A DNA stretch of 64,000 nucleotides. Source: Streptomyces sp. NBC_00237 (GTDB taxonomy: Bacteria > Actinomycetota > Actinomycetes > Streptomycetales > Streptomycetaceae). Numbering within the stretch: the stretch's first letter is position 1; each line of letters starts with the position of its first letter. The stretch is from contig NZ_JAPEMT010000003.1 of NCBI RefSeq assembly GCF_026342435.1, positions 248,001 to 312,000 of the forward strand, given 5' to 3'. This document shows, in pieces, positions 40,739 through 49,034 of the stretch. The notes beneath the pieces were generated by a model that was not told the origin of the DNA, searched no databases, and worked only from the letters and a program-made list of their open reading frames with translations. The position numbers and the translations under genes are program-made.

Positions 40739-42460
40739 ATGGCCGCCCCCCTCCTCTTCAACCCGCAGACCTACGACCCGCAGGGCTTCGACGCCGAGAC
40801 CGGCAGGCTGCTGCGGGCCACCGTCGACTGGTTCGAGGCGCGCGGCAAGCGCCGGCTCATCGAGGACTACCGCACCCGGGCCTGGCTGGCGGACTTCCTC
40901 GCCTTCTCCGCGAAGGAGGGGCTCTTCGCGACCTTCCTCACCCCAGCCTCGGCCGCCGGGGACAACCCCGACAAGCGCTGGGACACCGCCCGCATCGCCG
41001 CCCTCAACGAGATCTTCGGCTTCTACGGGCTCGACTACTGGTACGCCTGGCAGGTGACGGTTCTCGGCCTCGGCCCGGTCTGGCAGAGCGACAACGCCGA
41101 GGCCCGCACCCGCGCGGCGCAGCTCCTCGACCAGGGCGAGGTGTTCGCCTTCGGCCTCTCCGAGAAGTCGCACGGCGCGGACATCTACAACACGGACATG
41201 CTGCTCACCCCGGCCGCCGACGGCGGCTTCCGCGCCACCGGCTCCAAGTACTACATCGGCAACGGCAACGCGGCCGGCCTCGTCTCCGTCTTCGGACGGC
41301 GCACCGACGTCGAGGGCCCCGACGGGTACGTCTTCTTCGCCGCCGACAGCCGCCACGACGCCTACCACCTGGTGAAGAACGTCGTCGACTCCTCGAAGTA
41401 CGTGAGCGAGTTCCGCCTGGAGGACTACCCGGTCACCGCCGCCGACGTCCTGCACACCGGCCGCGCCGCCTTCGACGCCGCGCTCAACACCGTCAACGTC
41501 GGCAAGTTCAACCTGTGCACCGCCTCCATCGGCATCTGCGAGCACGCGATGTACGAGGCCGTCACCCACGCCACGAACCGCATCCTCTACGGCCGCCCCG
41601 TCACCGCGTTCCCGCACGTGCGCCGCGAGCTGACCGACGCGTACGTGCGCCTCGTCGGCATGAAGCTCTTCAGCGACCGCGCCGTCGACTACTTCCGCAC
41701 CGCGGGCCCCGACGACCGCCGCTACCTCCTCTTCAACCCCATGACGAAGATGAAGGTGACCACCGAGGGCGAGAAGGTCATCGACCTCATGTGGGACGTC
41801 ATCGCCGCCAAGGGCTTCGAGAAGGACAACTACTTCGCCCAGGCGGCCGTCGAGATCCGCGGCCTGCCCAAGCTGGAGGGCACGGTCCACGTCAACCTCG
41901 CCCTGATCCTGAAGTTCATGAAGAACCACCTGCTGGACCCGGCCCCGTACGAGGCCGTCCCGACCCGTCTCGACGCGGCCGACGACGACTTCCTCTTCCG
42001 GCAGGGCCCGGCGCGCGGTCTCGGCGACATCCGCTTCCACGACTGGCGTCCCGCCTTCGACGCGTTCGCGAGCCTCCCCAACGTGGCCCGCCTGCGGGAA
42101 CAGGCCGACGCCCTCTGCGAGTTCGTCACCACCGCCGCCCCCGACAAGGAGCAGAGCAAGGACCTCGACCTCCTCCTCTCGGTCGGCCAGCTCTTCGCGC
42201 TCGTCGTGCACGGCCAGCTGATCCTGGAGCAGGCGAAGCTGAAGGGCCTCGACGAGGACGTCCTCGACGAGCTCTTCGCCGTCCTCGTACGGGACTTCTC
42301 CGCGCACGCCGTGGAGCTGTACGGCAAGGACTCCGCCACCGAGGCGCAGCAGGAGTGGGCGCTCGCGGCGGTCCGCCGTCCCGCCGTCGACGAGGAGCGC
42401 TTGTCCCGCGTCTGGCAGCAGGTCGAGGCCCTGTCGGGCACGTACGAGATGGCCCCCTGA
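40739..42460 (+). CDS. Acyl-CoA dehydrogenase family flavoprotein
   Basis: The 573-residue protein is of the long acyl-CoA dehydrogenase type. Flavin- and substrate-binding blocks include VFAFGLSEKSHGADIYNTDM and FRATGSKYYIGNGNAAGLVS in the middle beta domain, and NTVNVGKFNLCTASIGICEH then NRILYGRPVTAFPHVRREL in the helical domain. The C-terminal extension (about 430-573, LLLSVGQLFALVVHGQLILE) is helical. The role is alpha,beta-dehydrogenation of an acyl-CoA, with electrons passed to ETF. ATG 40739 has GAAAGG upstream. The SDR gene upstream and shared palindromes suggest a small fatty- or acyl-substrate regulon. Confidence 0.88.
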   Translation: MAAPLLFNPQTYDPQGFDAETGRLLRATVDWFEARGKRRLIEDYRTRAWLADFLAFSAKEGLFATFLTPASAAGDNPDKRWDTARIAALNEIFGFYGLDYWYAWQVTVLGLGPVWQSDNAEARTRAAQLLDQGEVFAFGLSEKSHGADIYNTDMLLTPAADGGFRATGSKYYIGNGNAAGLVSVFGRRTDVEGPDGYVFFAADSRHDAYHLVKNVVDSSKYVSEFRLEDYPVTAADVLHTGRAAFDAALNTVNVGKFNLCTASIGICEHAMYEAVTHATNRILYGRPVTAFPHVRRELTDAYVRLVGMKLFSDRAVDYFRTAGPDDRRYLLFNPMTKMKVTTEGEKVIDLMWDVIAAKGFEKDNYFAQAAVEIRGLPKLEGTVHVNLALILKFMKNHLLDPAPYEAVPTRLDAADDDFLFRQGPARGLGDIRFHDWRPAFDAFASLPNVARLREQADALCEFVTTAAPDKEQSKDLDLLLSVGQLFALVVHGQLILEQAKLKGLDEDVLDELFAVLVRDFSAHAVELYGKDSATEAQQEWALAAVRRPAVDEERLSRVWQQVEALSGTYEMAP

Positions 42461-42526
42461 CCCTCCCGGGGCCCTGGGGCACAGCCTGCGGGGAAGGCGA
42501 AGGCGACGGCCGTGTACCTTCCCCGC

Positions 42527-43231
42527 ATGGCGACCATTCACGACACCACAGTGACCCCGACCAAACTCGAAGTCCTCACGGCCTGGCTGCCCACCCGCCC
42601 CTGGTACCAGGGCACTTCGACCCCGCAGCTCGCCAAGGCGGGAGGCTTCCGGCTGGACGACCCCGAAGGCACCACCGGCATGGAGTTCATGGTGGTCACG
42701 GACACTTCCGGAGACAGCCCCGTCGCGTACCACGTGCCCGTCACCTACCGTGGCGTGCCGCTCGAAGGGGCTGCCGAGCAGGCCCTCATCGGCACGATGG
42801 AGCACGGCGTGTTGGGGCCGCGCTGGATGTACGACGGCCCGCAGGACCCGGTCCTCGCCGCCCGGCTGCTGGCCCTCCTCCAGAACCGCGCCGAGCCCCA
42901 GCAGCAGAGCGTGAGCGACACCCCGGACCCGACCGTCGTCGCCGAGACCACGGGACCCGCCCTCCCCGACGGACTCGTGCCGGGTGACGTACGGGAAGGC
43001 AAGCACGACACCGCTGTCACCGTACGGATTCCAGGAGAGTCCGCAGCGTCGGGTGAGCCGGGCGCGCTGACCCTGTCGGTGACGCGCGTGCTCCGCCCGG
43101 ACGCCCTGGAAGCCCCCGCCGATGCGGCGGAGCCCGGGGGGACCCGGGCCCGCGTCACCGCGGACTGGACCTTCCCGGACGGGACCAGGCTCCGGGGCAC
43201 GTTCGCCGCGCTCCGCCCCGCGACGGACTGA
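42527..43231 (+). CDS. Maltokinase N-terminal cap-like domain protein
   Basis: The 234-residue protein resembles the N-terminal cap of mycobacterial and streptomycete maltokinases without the kinase body. Recognisable parts are VLTAWLPTRPWYQGTSTPQL, MEFMVVTDTSGDSPVAYHVP, VTYRGVPLEGAAEQALIGTM and EHGVLGPRWMYDGPQDPV. The C-terminal half carries beta-rich segments (TAVTVRIPGES, LTLSVTRVLRP, TADWTFPDGTRLRGTFAAL). Standalone caps are common in Streptomyces and have no proven function. ATG 42527 is used. A short gap separates it from the acyl-CoA dehydrogenase gene, with no evident link. Confidence 0.8.
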   Translation: MATIHDTTVTPTKLEVLTAWLPTRPWYQGTSTPQLAKAGGFRLDDPEGTTGMEFMVVTDTSGDSPVAYHVPVTYRGVPLEGAAEQALIGTMEHGVLGPRWMYDGPQDPVLAARLLALLQNRAEPQQQSVSDTPDPTVVAETTGPALPDGLVPGDVREGKHDTAVTVRIPGESAASGEPGALTLSVTRVLRPDALEAPADAAEPGGTRARVTADWTFPDGTRLRGTFAALRPATD

Positions 43232-43252
43232 CGCGAGCACCCGGCGGCGGCC

Positions 43253-43903
43253 TCAGCGCGTGCCGCCGCCGTGGTGGGCGGCGGACTCGGCGGCGGACTT
43301 CAGGTCGTGCAGCCACTTTTCGAGGCCCTGGCGGAGGATCTCCGTCGCGGCCGGAACGTTCGCGTCGACCACGGCGCCGGTGTGGGTCTCCTCCGTGGTC
43401 ACCCGCACACCTCCCCCGACCTTGGTGAACTTCCACACGTGCACGCCGTCGATGCGCAGGCCCTCGCCGACCGCCGGGCCGGTCCAGCGGATGCAGGAAC
43501 CGCGCTTGAGCTGCTCGACCGTCGAGGTGATGTCGAGGCTGGTGGCGGGAGTCGACGGGTTCGGCGGCACGGGAGTCGTCCAGCGGAACGCCGAACCCGC
43601 GCGGAACGGGCCGTGGTCGAGGCGGTCCACGTCCGTGATGCCGGGCTGCCAGGAGGGCCAGCGCTTCACGTCGGTCTGGAGCTTCCAGACGGTGTGCAGG
43701 GGCGCGTGGATGACGGTCTCGGTGCGGTGGCGGACGCGGGCGTCGGGGTCGACGCCCGCGCCCCGGCAGGTCAGCGGCGCGGGGGTGTGCGAACGGGAGT
43801 CGGCGGGGGTGGCCCCGGCGGGAGCCGCTGCGCTGCCGAGAACGCCCGTGGCGACGAGCGAGACGGTGAGCAGTGCGGCACGGGTGCTGCGGATCGCGGA
43901 CAT
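43253..43903 (-). CDS. Secreted SRPBCC (START-like) family protein
   Basis: The 216-residue protein has a Sec signal peptide (STRAALLTVSLVATGVLGSA, likely cleavage after AGA at about 32). A polyketide-cyclase/START-like domain follows: VRHRTETVIHAPLHTVWKLQ, TDVKRWPSWQPGITDVDRLD, SAFRWTTP, LDITSTVEQLKRGSCIRW and the C-terminal helix ILRQGLEKWLHDLKSAAES. Exported SRPBCC proteins probably bind hydrophobic ligands. ATG 43903 follows AAGGGGA. It is divergent from a TetR regulator with a palindrome in between, so its expression is probably ligand-controlled. Confidence 0.85.
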   Translation of the reverse strand: MSAIRSTRAALLTVSLVATGVLGSAAAPAGATPADSRSHTPAPLTCRGAGVDPDARVRHRTETVIHAPLHTVWKLQTDVKRWPSWQPGITDVDRLDHGPFRAGSAFRWTTPVPPNPSTPATSLDITSTVEQLKRGSCIRWTGPAVGEGLRIDGVHVWKFTKVGGGVRVTTEETHTGAVVDANVPAATEILRQGLEKWLHDLKSAAESAAHHGGGTR

Positions 43904-43971
43904 GGAGGTCCCCTTCTCAAGTCGGTCGGAAGGCAAGGAAGTTGCCGCGTTGGCTAGAAGCCAGTGCGTTC

Positions 43972-43986
43972 GTTACAAGTTATAAC
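43972..43986. promoter_or_regulatory. Near-palindromic operator between SRPBCC and TetR genes
   Basis: GTTACAAGTTATAAC matches its reverse complement at 12 of 15 positions. An outer pair, tagaagc (about 43954) and gcttcta (about 44024), brackets it. A/T content is high for this genome, so the divergent promoters are probably here. Confidence 0.55.
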
Positions 43987-44092
43987 TGGGCCGGGCGTGA
44001 TGGGTCAACAGTTTCGTGATAGCTTCTAACGAAAATTGGATGTGCGAAGAGACGTGCGAAGAGATGCGGGAAGAGAAGGGCGGCAGGCCGTG

Positions 44093-44743
44093 GTGAAGAC
44101 GGACGCGGACGCGGAGACCCCGCGCGAGCGCTACCGCGCCCAGGTGCGCGCGGAGATCAAGGAACACGCCTGGCAGCAGATCGCCACGGCGGGAGCGTCG
44201 GCCCTCTCCCTCAACGCCATCGCCAAACAGATGGGCATGAGCGGCCCCGCCCTCTACCGCTACTTCGCCAGCCGCGACGAACTCATCACCGAGCTCATCC
44301 GGGGTGCCTACCGCAGCCTCGCCGACACCCTCCAGGAGGTCGCCGCGTCAGGCGCCGACCTGCCCGCCCTCGCGCACGCCCTGCGCGACTGGGCCTTGAC
44401 GGACCCGCAGCGGTACCTCCTCGTCTACGGCACCCCCGTCCCCCGCTACCAGGCTCCCGAAGACATCACGGGCATCTCCGACGCGATCATGAAGACGCTC
44501 CTCGACACGTGCACCGCCCGCACGCCGAAGGGTCCCGCCACACCCTTCAGCGCTCACCTGGCCGAGCACCGGCACTGGGCCTCGGGCCACCCCGCCCCGC
44601 CCGCGGCCCTGCACCTCGCCGTGACCTTCTGGACCCGTATGCACGGAGTCCTGTCCCTGGAGCTCGCCGGTCACTTCGCGGGCATGGGCTTCGACCCCGC
44701 CCTGCTCTACGCCGCCGAACTGGACGCCCTGGCGGCGCGCTGA
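44093..44743 (+). CDS. TetR family regulator (WHG-type C-terminal domain)
   Basis: The 216-residue regulator has an HTH in IKEHAWQQIATAGASALSLN and AIAKQMGMSGPALYRYFASR. The C-terminal part (RYLLVYGTPVPRYQAPEDIT, TFWTRMHGVLSLELAGHF) matches TetR_C_13/WHG-like domains. GTG 44093 has GAAGGG upstream; the adjacent GTG 44090 is equivalent. It is divergent from the SRPBCC gene, its likely target. Its 3' end overlaps the convergent FAD oxidoreductase gene by 37 bp. Confidence 0.87.
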   Translation: MKTDADAETPRERYRAQVRAEIKEHAWQQIATAGASALSLNAIAKQMGMSGPALYRYFASRDELITELIRGAYRSLADTLQEVAASGADLPALAHALRDWALTDPQRYLLVYGTPVPRYQAPEDITGISDAIMKTLLDTCTARTPKGPATPFSAHLAEHRHWASGHPAPPAALHLAVTFWTRMHGVLSLELAGHFAGMGFDPALLYAAELDALAAR

Positions 44744-46023
44744 CCCCGGGCGGCCCTCCGGTGCCGCAGGTTGACGACCGAAGCCTTCGCCACGGCCACC
44801 GGGCTCAGGAACCGCGTCGGACCGATCAGCCGCGACGCGAAAAGGTGCATGTGCCGCGCCACCGCCGTGTCGCGCGCGGCGGCCGAGAACATCAGCCGCT
44901 CCACCGGGTTGAACGGCCGGGCCGTCGCGAAGTCGGCCGCCAGGAACTGGTGCCCGCGCAGCCGCCGACCGTGCCGCCGCGCGTACACGGCGAGGGCCTT
45001 GTCCAGATCGCCCCGCCCGGCGGCGGCCGGACCGACCGCCTCCGCCAGCCACTGCGCGGACTGGAGCGCCCACCCGCACCCCACGCCCCACAGGGGATCG
45101 GCCGTGAGCGCGGCGTCCCCGACGAACGCGAGCCCCGGAGCGGTCGGCCTGCGGCTGTGCAACGGGTAGTCGACCGTGCCGATGATCTTGGTGACGCGCT
45201 CGGCGGAGTCGACGGGAGGCGCCTCGGGCAGCGCGCGCACGAAGTCGAGGAAGCTGCCCTCCAGATCCTCCCGGAAGGCGGGCAGCCGCTTCTTGTCCGG
45301 GAGCACGGCCACGACCGTCACCCCGTCGTCGTTCGGGAACGCGTACGCCATGTCGGGTTCGAGGAACCAGGCGTGGCTGATCCCGTCGCGCAACGGCAGG
45401 TTCCGGAAGTGCGCGAGATACCCGAACCGCCCGTTCTCGTACGGCTTGGCGGGCACCCCGGCGAACTTCGCCACCGCCGAGTCCTTGCCGTCCGCCCCGA
45501 CCACCAGCCGGGCCCGGAGCTCCCGCTCGCCGCCGTCCCGCGTCGAGACCCGCACTCCCACGGTCCGCGCGTCCCCGCCCGCGCCCTCCCGCAGCAGCCC
45601 CGTCACCTGATGGCCGAGCAGCAGATCCACCCCGGGCGTCTGGGCCGCGCGCGCTCTGATCAACGGGTCGAGGGTGCTGCGCCGGACGTTGTACCCGTAC
45701 GGCAGCCTGGCGTCCGTCTCCGCGCCCCACGGCTCGATCCACCCCCAACGGGTGTGCCAGCGTGCCTTGTTGGGGACCGCACCCGCCTTCTCCAGCGCCG
45801 GGAGGAGGCCGAGTTCAGCCAGTACCGGATGGGCTCCGGCCGTGATGGAGTGCGTGCACAGCACCTTGTACGCCTCGGGGTCCGAGCGGCGCTCAAGGAG
45901 GGCGACGCGCGCGCCGCGGCGGGCGAGCAGTATCGCCGCGGCACAACCGGCGAGGCTCGCCCCGCCGATGACGACGTCGTAGTCCTGTATCGCGGCGCGC
46001 TCGGCGGGCTCGGGCTGGGTCAT
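44707..46023 (-). CDS. FAD-dependent oxidoreductase (PHBH-type monooxygenase-like)
   Basis: The 438-residue flavoprotein has the N-terminal ADP-binding motif YDVVIGGASLAGCAAAILLA (GxGxxG variant). Later come the DG motif LVVGADGKDSAVAKFAG (about 180) and the GD motif GLAFVGDAALTADPLWGVGC (about 305). A geranylgeranyl-reductase or halogenase-like group is possible, since WGVGCGWAL is shared with these. CTHSITAGAHPVL lies near the substrate site. The C-terminal tail is Arg/Ala-rich. It probably hydroxylates or reduces a hydrophobic substrate; a carotenoid oxygenase gene lies next on the same strand. Confidence 0.85.
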   Translation of the reverse strand: MTQPEPAERAAIQDYDVVIGGASLAGCAAAILLARRGARVALLERRSDPEAYKVLCTHSITAGAHPVLAELGLLPALEKAGAVPNKARWHTRWGWIEPWGAETDARLPYGYNVRRSTLDPLIRARAAQTPGVDLLLGHQVTGLLREGAGGDARTVGVRVSTRDGGERELRARLVVGADGKDSAVAKFAGVPAKPYENGRFGYLAHFRNLPLRDGISHAWFLEPDMAYAFPNDDGVTVVAVLPDKKRLPAFREDLEGSFLDFVRALPEAPPVDSAERVTKIIGTVDYPLHSRRPTAPGLAFVGDAALTADPLWGVGCGWALQSAQWLAEAVGPAAAGRGDLDKALAVYARRHGRRLRGHQFLAADFATARPFNPVERLMFSAAARDTAVARHMHLFASRLIGPTRFLSPVAVAKASVVNLRHRRAARGQRAARASSSAA

Positions 46024-46191
46024 GTGCGGTGGTCCCCCTCGGGATGCGGGCCGTACTGGTGAGTAGTACGGACACCTCCCGGCTCTTCCCCGCCAACTGC
46101 CTCTTTACACCGTGACGTTGACGTCGACCTGCATCCCTCTCCAGCCCGCCCCGCTCCTCGGCCCGCTCCGCCCTTGCGCCCGCTCCGCTCC

Positions 46192-47610
46192 TCAGTCCTC
46201 GTCCGCGAGCCAGTTCCCGTGGAAGCCCACCGGCACCCGTACCGGCAGGTGGACGCGCGCCACCGGCTCCGCCGTCAGGTCCCGGGAGTCCAGCACCACC
46301 AGGTCCGTCGCGTCTCGCTCCGGCTCGAAGACGTACGCGAGCAGCCAGCCGTCGTCCTCGGCCGCGCCCCGCTCCGCCGGTACGAAAACGCCCTCGCCCA
46401 CGTCACCACGCGGGTCGAACGTGTGCACCTGCGTCGCGCCGGTCGCCAGGTCGAACTTGACCAGTCCGACGCCGAGTTGGGTCATCTCCTGCGGAATCAG
46501 GTCCTGCGACGTCGCCAGGTGCAGGCGGGTGCGCTCCGCCCCGTACCCGTCGCCCGGCTGGAGGACGCCGTACCCGTACCGGTGCTCCAGCGTGGCACGG
46601 CGCGGGTCGATGCGCGGGAACTCCACCGGCCGGTCGTCCAGTCGCTCCTGGCGCACCGTCCCGGCCGTCAGGTCGACGGTCCACCGCTCCAGGCACGGCG
46701 GAGCCTCGTCCGGCCCGAACCGCGCATTCCGGTCGAAGAGCTTGTCGTAGCGCACCAGGTGAACCGTCACCGTGCGGCCGTCGGCCGATTCGTACGCGCC
46801 CATCGGATGGAACACGAAGCACGGGTCGAGCTCCAGCCAGCGGACCGCCTCCGCCGGACCCCCGCGCGGCAGTACCCCGAGGCGCGCCGGCCGGGCCGGG
46901 TCCCACACGTACGGGAAGTTGTCACCGCCCCTGACGCCTTCCCGGTCGAAGACCACGGGCAGGTCGTACAGCAGGACGTACGACGCGGTGAGGGAGAAGT
47001 CGTGCATCATCGGCCCTCCCTCGACCGGCACGTCCACCCGCTGCTTGATCCGCCCGTCCAGGCCCGCCACCAGGTACTGGACGTACGGATACGCCCAGCA
47101 GTACGCGACCGCGTGCAGCTCGCCGGTCGCCGGGTCGACGGTCGAGTGCGCGGCGAACCCGCCCGGCAGGGTGCCCCGGAAGTCGAACGGGCCCAGGGTG
47201 TTCAGCTCCTGGTCCAGTTCGTACGGCAGCGCCCCGCCCTCGACGGTGGCCAGATTGCGCCCCGCGAACCGCAGGACGTGCGTGTTCGGCGCGGAGTCCA
47301 TGTCCAGGTGGCGCGGCCCCTGCGGCCCCTTCTCGCCGAGCCGCGCGGCCACGGCGTCGCTGCGCACCCACCGGTTGCGGTACCACTCGGCGCGCCCGTC
47401 GCGCAGCCGCACCCCGTGCACCATGCCCTCGCCGGTGAACCAGTGGTGGGCGGCCGGGTCCTCGATGTTCAGCGGATTGGGGCCGTTGCGGAGGTAGCGG
47501 CCGGTCAGGGCCTCCGGTATGCGGCCGGTGACGTTCAGGTCGTGCGCCGTGATCTCTTCGCTGACGGGGGCGAACAGACCTTCCAGGTAGGGGTTGTTGC
47601 GATCCGTCAT
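46192..47610 (-). CDS. Carotenoid oxygenase family protein
   Basis: The 472-residue protein is of the retinal-pigment-epithelium/carotenoid cleavage dioxygenase family, a seven-bladed propeller with one Fe(II) held by four histidines. Candidate ligands are FAAHSTVDPATGELHAV, GGPMMHDFSLTASYVLLYDL, CFVFHPMGAYES and the C-terminal VPVGFHGNWLADED. NPLNIEDPAAHHWFTGEGMV and RYLRNGPNP at the start are typical. GGAGG lies 5 nt before ATG 47610. It would cleave apocarotenoids or stilbene-like double bonds with O2. No carotenoid biosynthesis genes lie in the window. Confidence 0.9.
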   Translation of the reverse strand: MTDRNNPYLEGLFAPVSEEITAHDLNVTGRIPEALTGRYLRNGPNPLNIEDPAAHHWFTGEGMVHGVRLRDGRAEWYRNRWVRSDAVAARLGEKGPQGPRHLDMDSAPNTHVLRFAGRNLATVEGGALPYELDQELNTLGPFDFRGTLPGGFAAHSTVDPATGELHAVAYCWAYPYVQYLVAGLDGRIKQRVDVPVEGGPMMHDFSLTASYVLLYDLPVVFDREGVRGGDNFPYVWDPARPARLGVLPRGGPAEAVRWLELDPCFVFHPMGAYESADGRTVTVHLVRYDKLFDRNARFGPDEAPPCLERWTVDLTAGTVRQERLDDRPVEFPRIDPRRATLEHRYGYGVLQPGDGYGAERTRLHLATSQDLIPQEMTQLGVGLVKFDLATGATQVHTFDPRGDVGEGVFVPAERGAAEDDGWLLAYVFEPERDATDLVVLDSRDLTAEPVARVHLPVRVPVGFHGNWLADED

Positions 47611-47732
47611 CGCGGCCTCCTCCGGAGGGGGGCCCGACGAGCCGGGCGGCGCGGGCCCGGCTCCCAGCCTGCCGCAGAGCACGGCCGAGGTACAGGGGCG
47701 CGTCGGCCTTACGGGGCCCGGCGCACCCCCTT

Positions 47733-47772
47733 GTACCTGTACGCGTACGGCTGGTACCTGTACGCGTACGGC
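47733..47772. repeat. Direct repeat downstream of the protease gene
   Basis: gtacctgtacgcgtacggc occurs at 47733-47751 and 47754-47772. The second copy abuts the protease stop codon. Confidence 0.85.
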
Positions 47773-48507
47773 CTACCGCCGGACGACCGACCGGATCCAG
47801 GCCAGCTGCCGGGAGACCTCCCCGGCCTCGGCGATCTTCTCCCGGTCGGAACCGTTGAAGACGCCGAGCAGGACCTCCTTGCCCTGCGGGGCGATGCTCA
47901 TGATCGGCCCCCCGGAGTCGCCCCCGGCGGGAATCCCGGTCACCTTCTCCATGCAGAAGTCCGGACCGTCCGGCAGGTTGTGGCCCGCGCACCGGGGATC
48001 GCTCGACCGCACGATCTTCAGGTCCGACTGCTTGAGCACGGGGGACTGGCAGGCGTTCTCGTCGCCTTCGCAGGTGGCGCCCCAGCCGTACTGCCGGACG
48101 GTCTGGCCTGGACGGACCGGGGCGGTGGACAGGGCCGCCGTACGGATCTTCATCGGCGCGACCTTGATCAGCAGCATGTCCGCCTGCGCGCTGCCCTCCC
48201 GCTTCCCGGGCAGCGGACGCACGGTGGTGCCCTTGCGCATGTCGAGGTTGCCGACGCGGAACGAGATCCGCTTGTCGGCGATCGGCAGCGCCTGTTCGTA
48301 GAAGCAGTGCGAGGCGCTGAGGATCCACTGGTCGCTGACCGCGGTCCCCGTGCACACCGGCTGCCCGTCGACGAGCATGCGCACCGCCCACGGCCCGTAC
48401 GCGCTCTTCTGGCCGCCGATCACGGCGGACGCCGGTGCGGCCGACAGTGCCGTGCCGGTCACCACCAGCAGGGCGGTCAGCATCAGGGCACGCGTGCGAC
48501 GCATCAT
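47773..48507 (-). CDS. Secreted trypsin-like serine protease (S1 family)
   Basis: The 244-residue protein has a signal peptide (RRTRALMLTALLVVTGTALS, cleavage near ASA at 28) and a mature or near-mature N-terminus VIGGQKSAYGPWAVRM. The catalytic triad is His in WILSASHCFYEQ, Asp in SAQADMLLIKVA and Ser in GIPAGGDSGGPIMS. Cysteine pairs (VCTGTAV/SHCF, ATCEGDENACQS, RCAG/FCMEK) fit chymotrypsin-fold disulphides. There is almost no propeptide. It is single and lies downstream of a pseudogene region. Confidence 0.9.
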   Translation of the reverse strand: MMRRTRALMLTALLVVTGTALSAAPASAVIGGQKSAYGPWAVRMLVDGQPVCTGTAVSDQWILSASHCFYEQALPIADKRISFRVGNLDMRKGTTVRPLPGKREGSAQADMLLIKVAPMKIRTAALSTAPVRPGQTVRQYGWGATCEGDENACQSPVLKQSDLKIVRSSDPRCAGHNLPDGPDFCMEKVTGIPAGGDSGGPIMSIAPQGKEVLLGVFNGSDREKIAEAGEVSRQLAWIRSVVRR

Positions 48508-48629
48508 CAGGAGCAGTTCCTCTCACCGGGGCACGCGCCATCGGGGCACGAGCCGTACAGAGGGTCAGATGCCGTGCCGGGCCGAAGGGTTGCGCGAGAT
48601 CAGGGAGTTCCGGTGCGCCGGTCCGCCCG

Positions 48630-48845
48630 CCCTGTCGCCGCCGGGAGCGAAGAAGCCCGGCGGGCCGTGCGGGAATTCTTCCGCGCGTCGCCCGACGAAT
48701 ACACCGTGGTATTCACCGCGAACGCCACCGGAGCCCTCAACCAGGTCATGGCCGACCAGGTGCGCTCTGCGCCGGCATGGCCACCTCCGCCGACGACATC
48801 GACCGCTTCCTCGCCCTGTGCCGGGAACTGACCACCGGCCCCTCG
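48630..48845 (+). pseudogene. Internally deleted aminotransferase class V gene
   Basis: The first part reads EEARRAVREFFRASPDEYTV then VFTANATGALNQVM, which is an N-terminal cysteine-desulphurase-like PLP enzyme segment. Shortly after, in another frame, GALCAGMATSADDIDRFLAL and CRELTTG match the C-terminal end of the same family. About 300 codons, including the PLP lysine, are missing between them. No start codon or ribosome site fits. Confidence 0.7.
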
Positions 48846-48907
48846 CCCCACCGGGAGGCGCTGCCGCCGCGTACGGCCTGCTGGGGCCGGAGCAGGGGGT
48901 ACGGCGA

Positions 48908-48938
48908 AGGGCCGGCCGACGGAGTGTCGGCCGGCCCT
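48908..48938. terminator. Strong hairpin downstream of katG
   Basis: A perfect 13-bp stem (core gggccggccgac / gtcggccggccc) with a 5-nt loop lies about 95 bp past the katG stop on the minus strand. Confidence 0.7.
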
Positions 48939-48960
48939 CGGACGCTACGGATCAGACGTC

Positions 48961-49034
48961 GGCCTCGGCGTCGGCCTCGGCGTCAGTCCCGGCCTCGGCG
49001 TCAGTCCCGGCCTCGGCGTCAGTCCCGGCCTCAG
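48961..49034. repeat. 18-bp tandem repeat touching the katG stop codon
   Basis: Three units of ggcctcggcgtcagtccc lie at 48973-48990, 48991-49008 and 49009-49026, with partial copies on both sides. On the minus strand each unit holds TGA in frame with the katG stop (49031-49033), which lies in the terminal partial copy. Confidence 0.9.

Noticed and set aside
46174..48831. 885-residue plus-strand open frame opposite the carotenoid oxygenase and protease genes
   Set aside because: It is the complement of two clear minus-strand genes. Only its last ~40 codons resemble a real protein, and these are recorded as the aminotransferase fragment.
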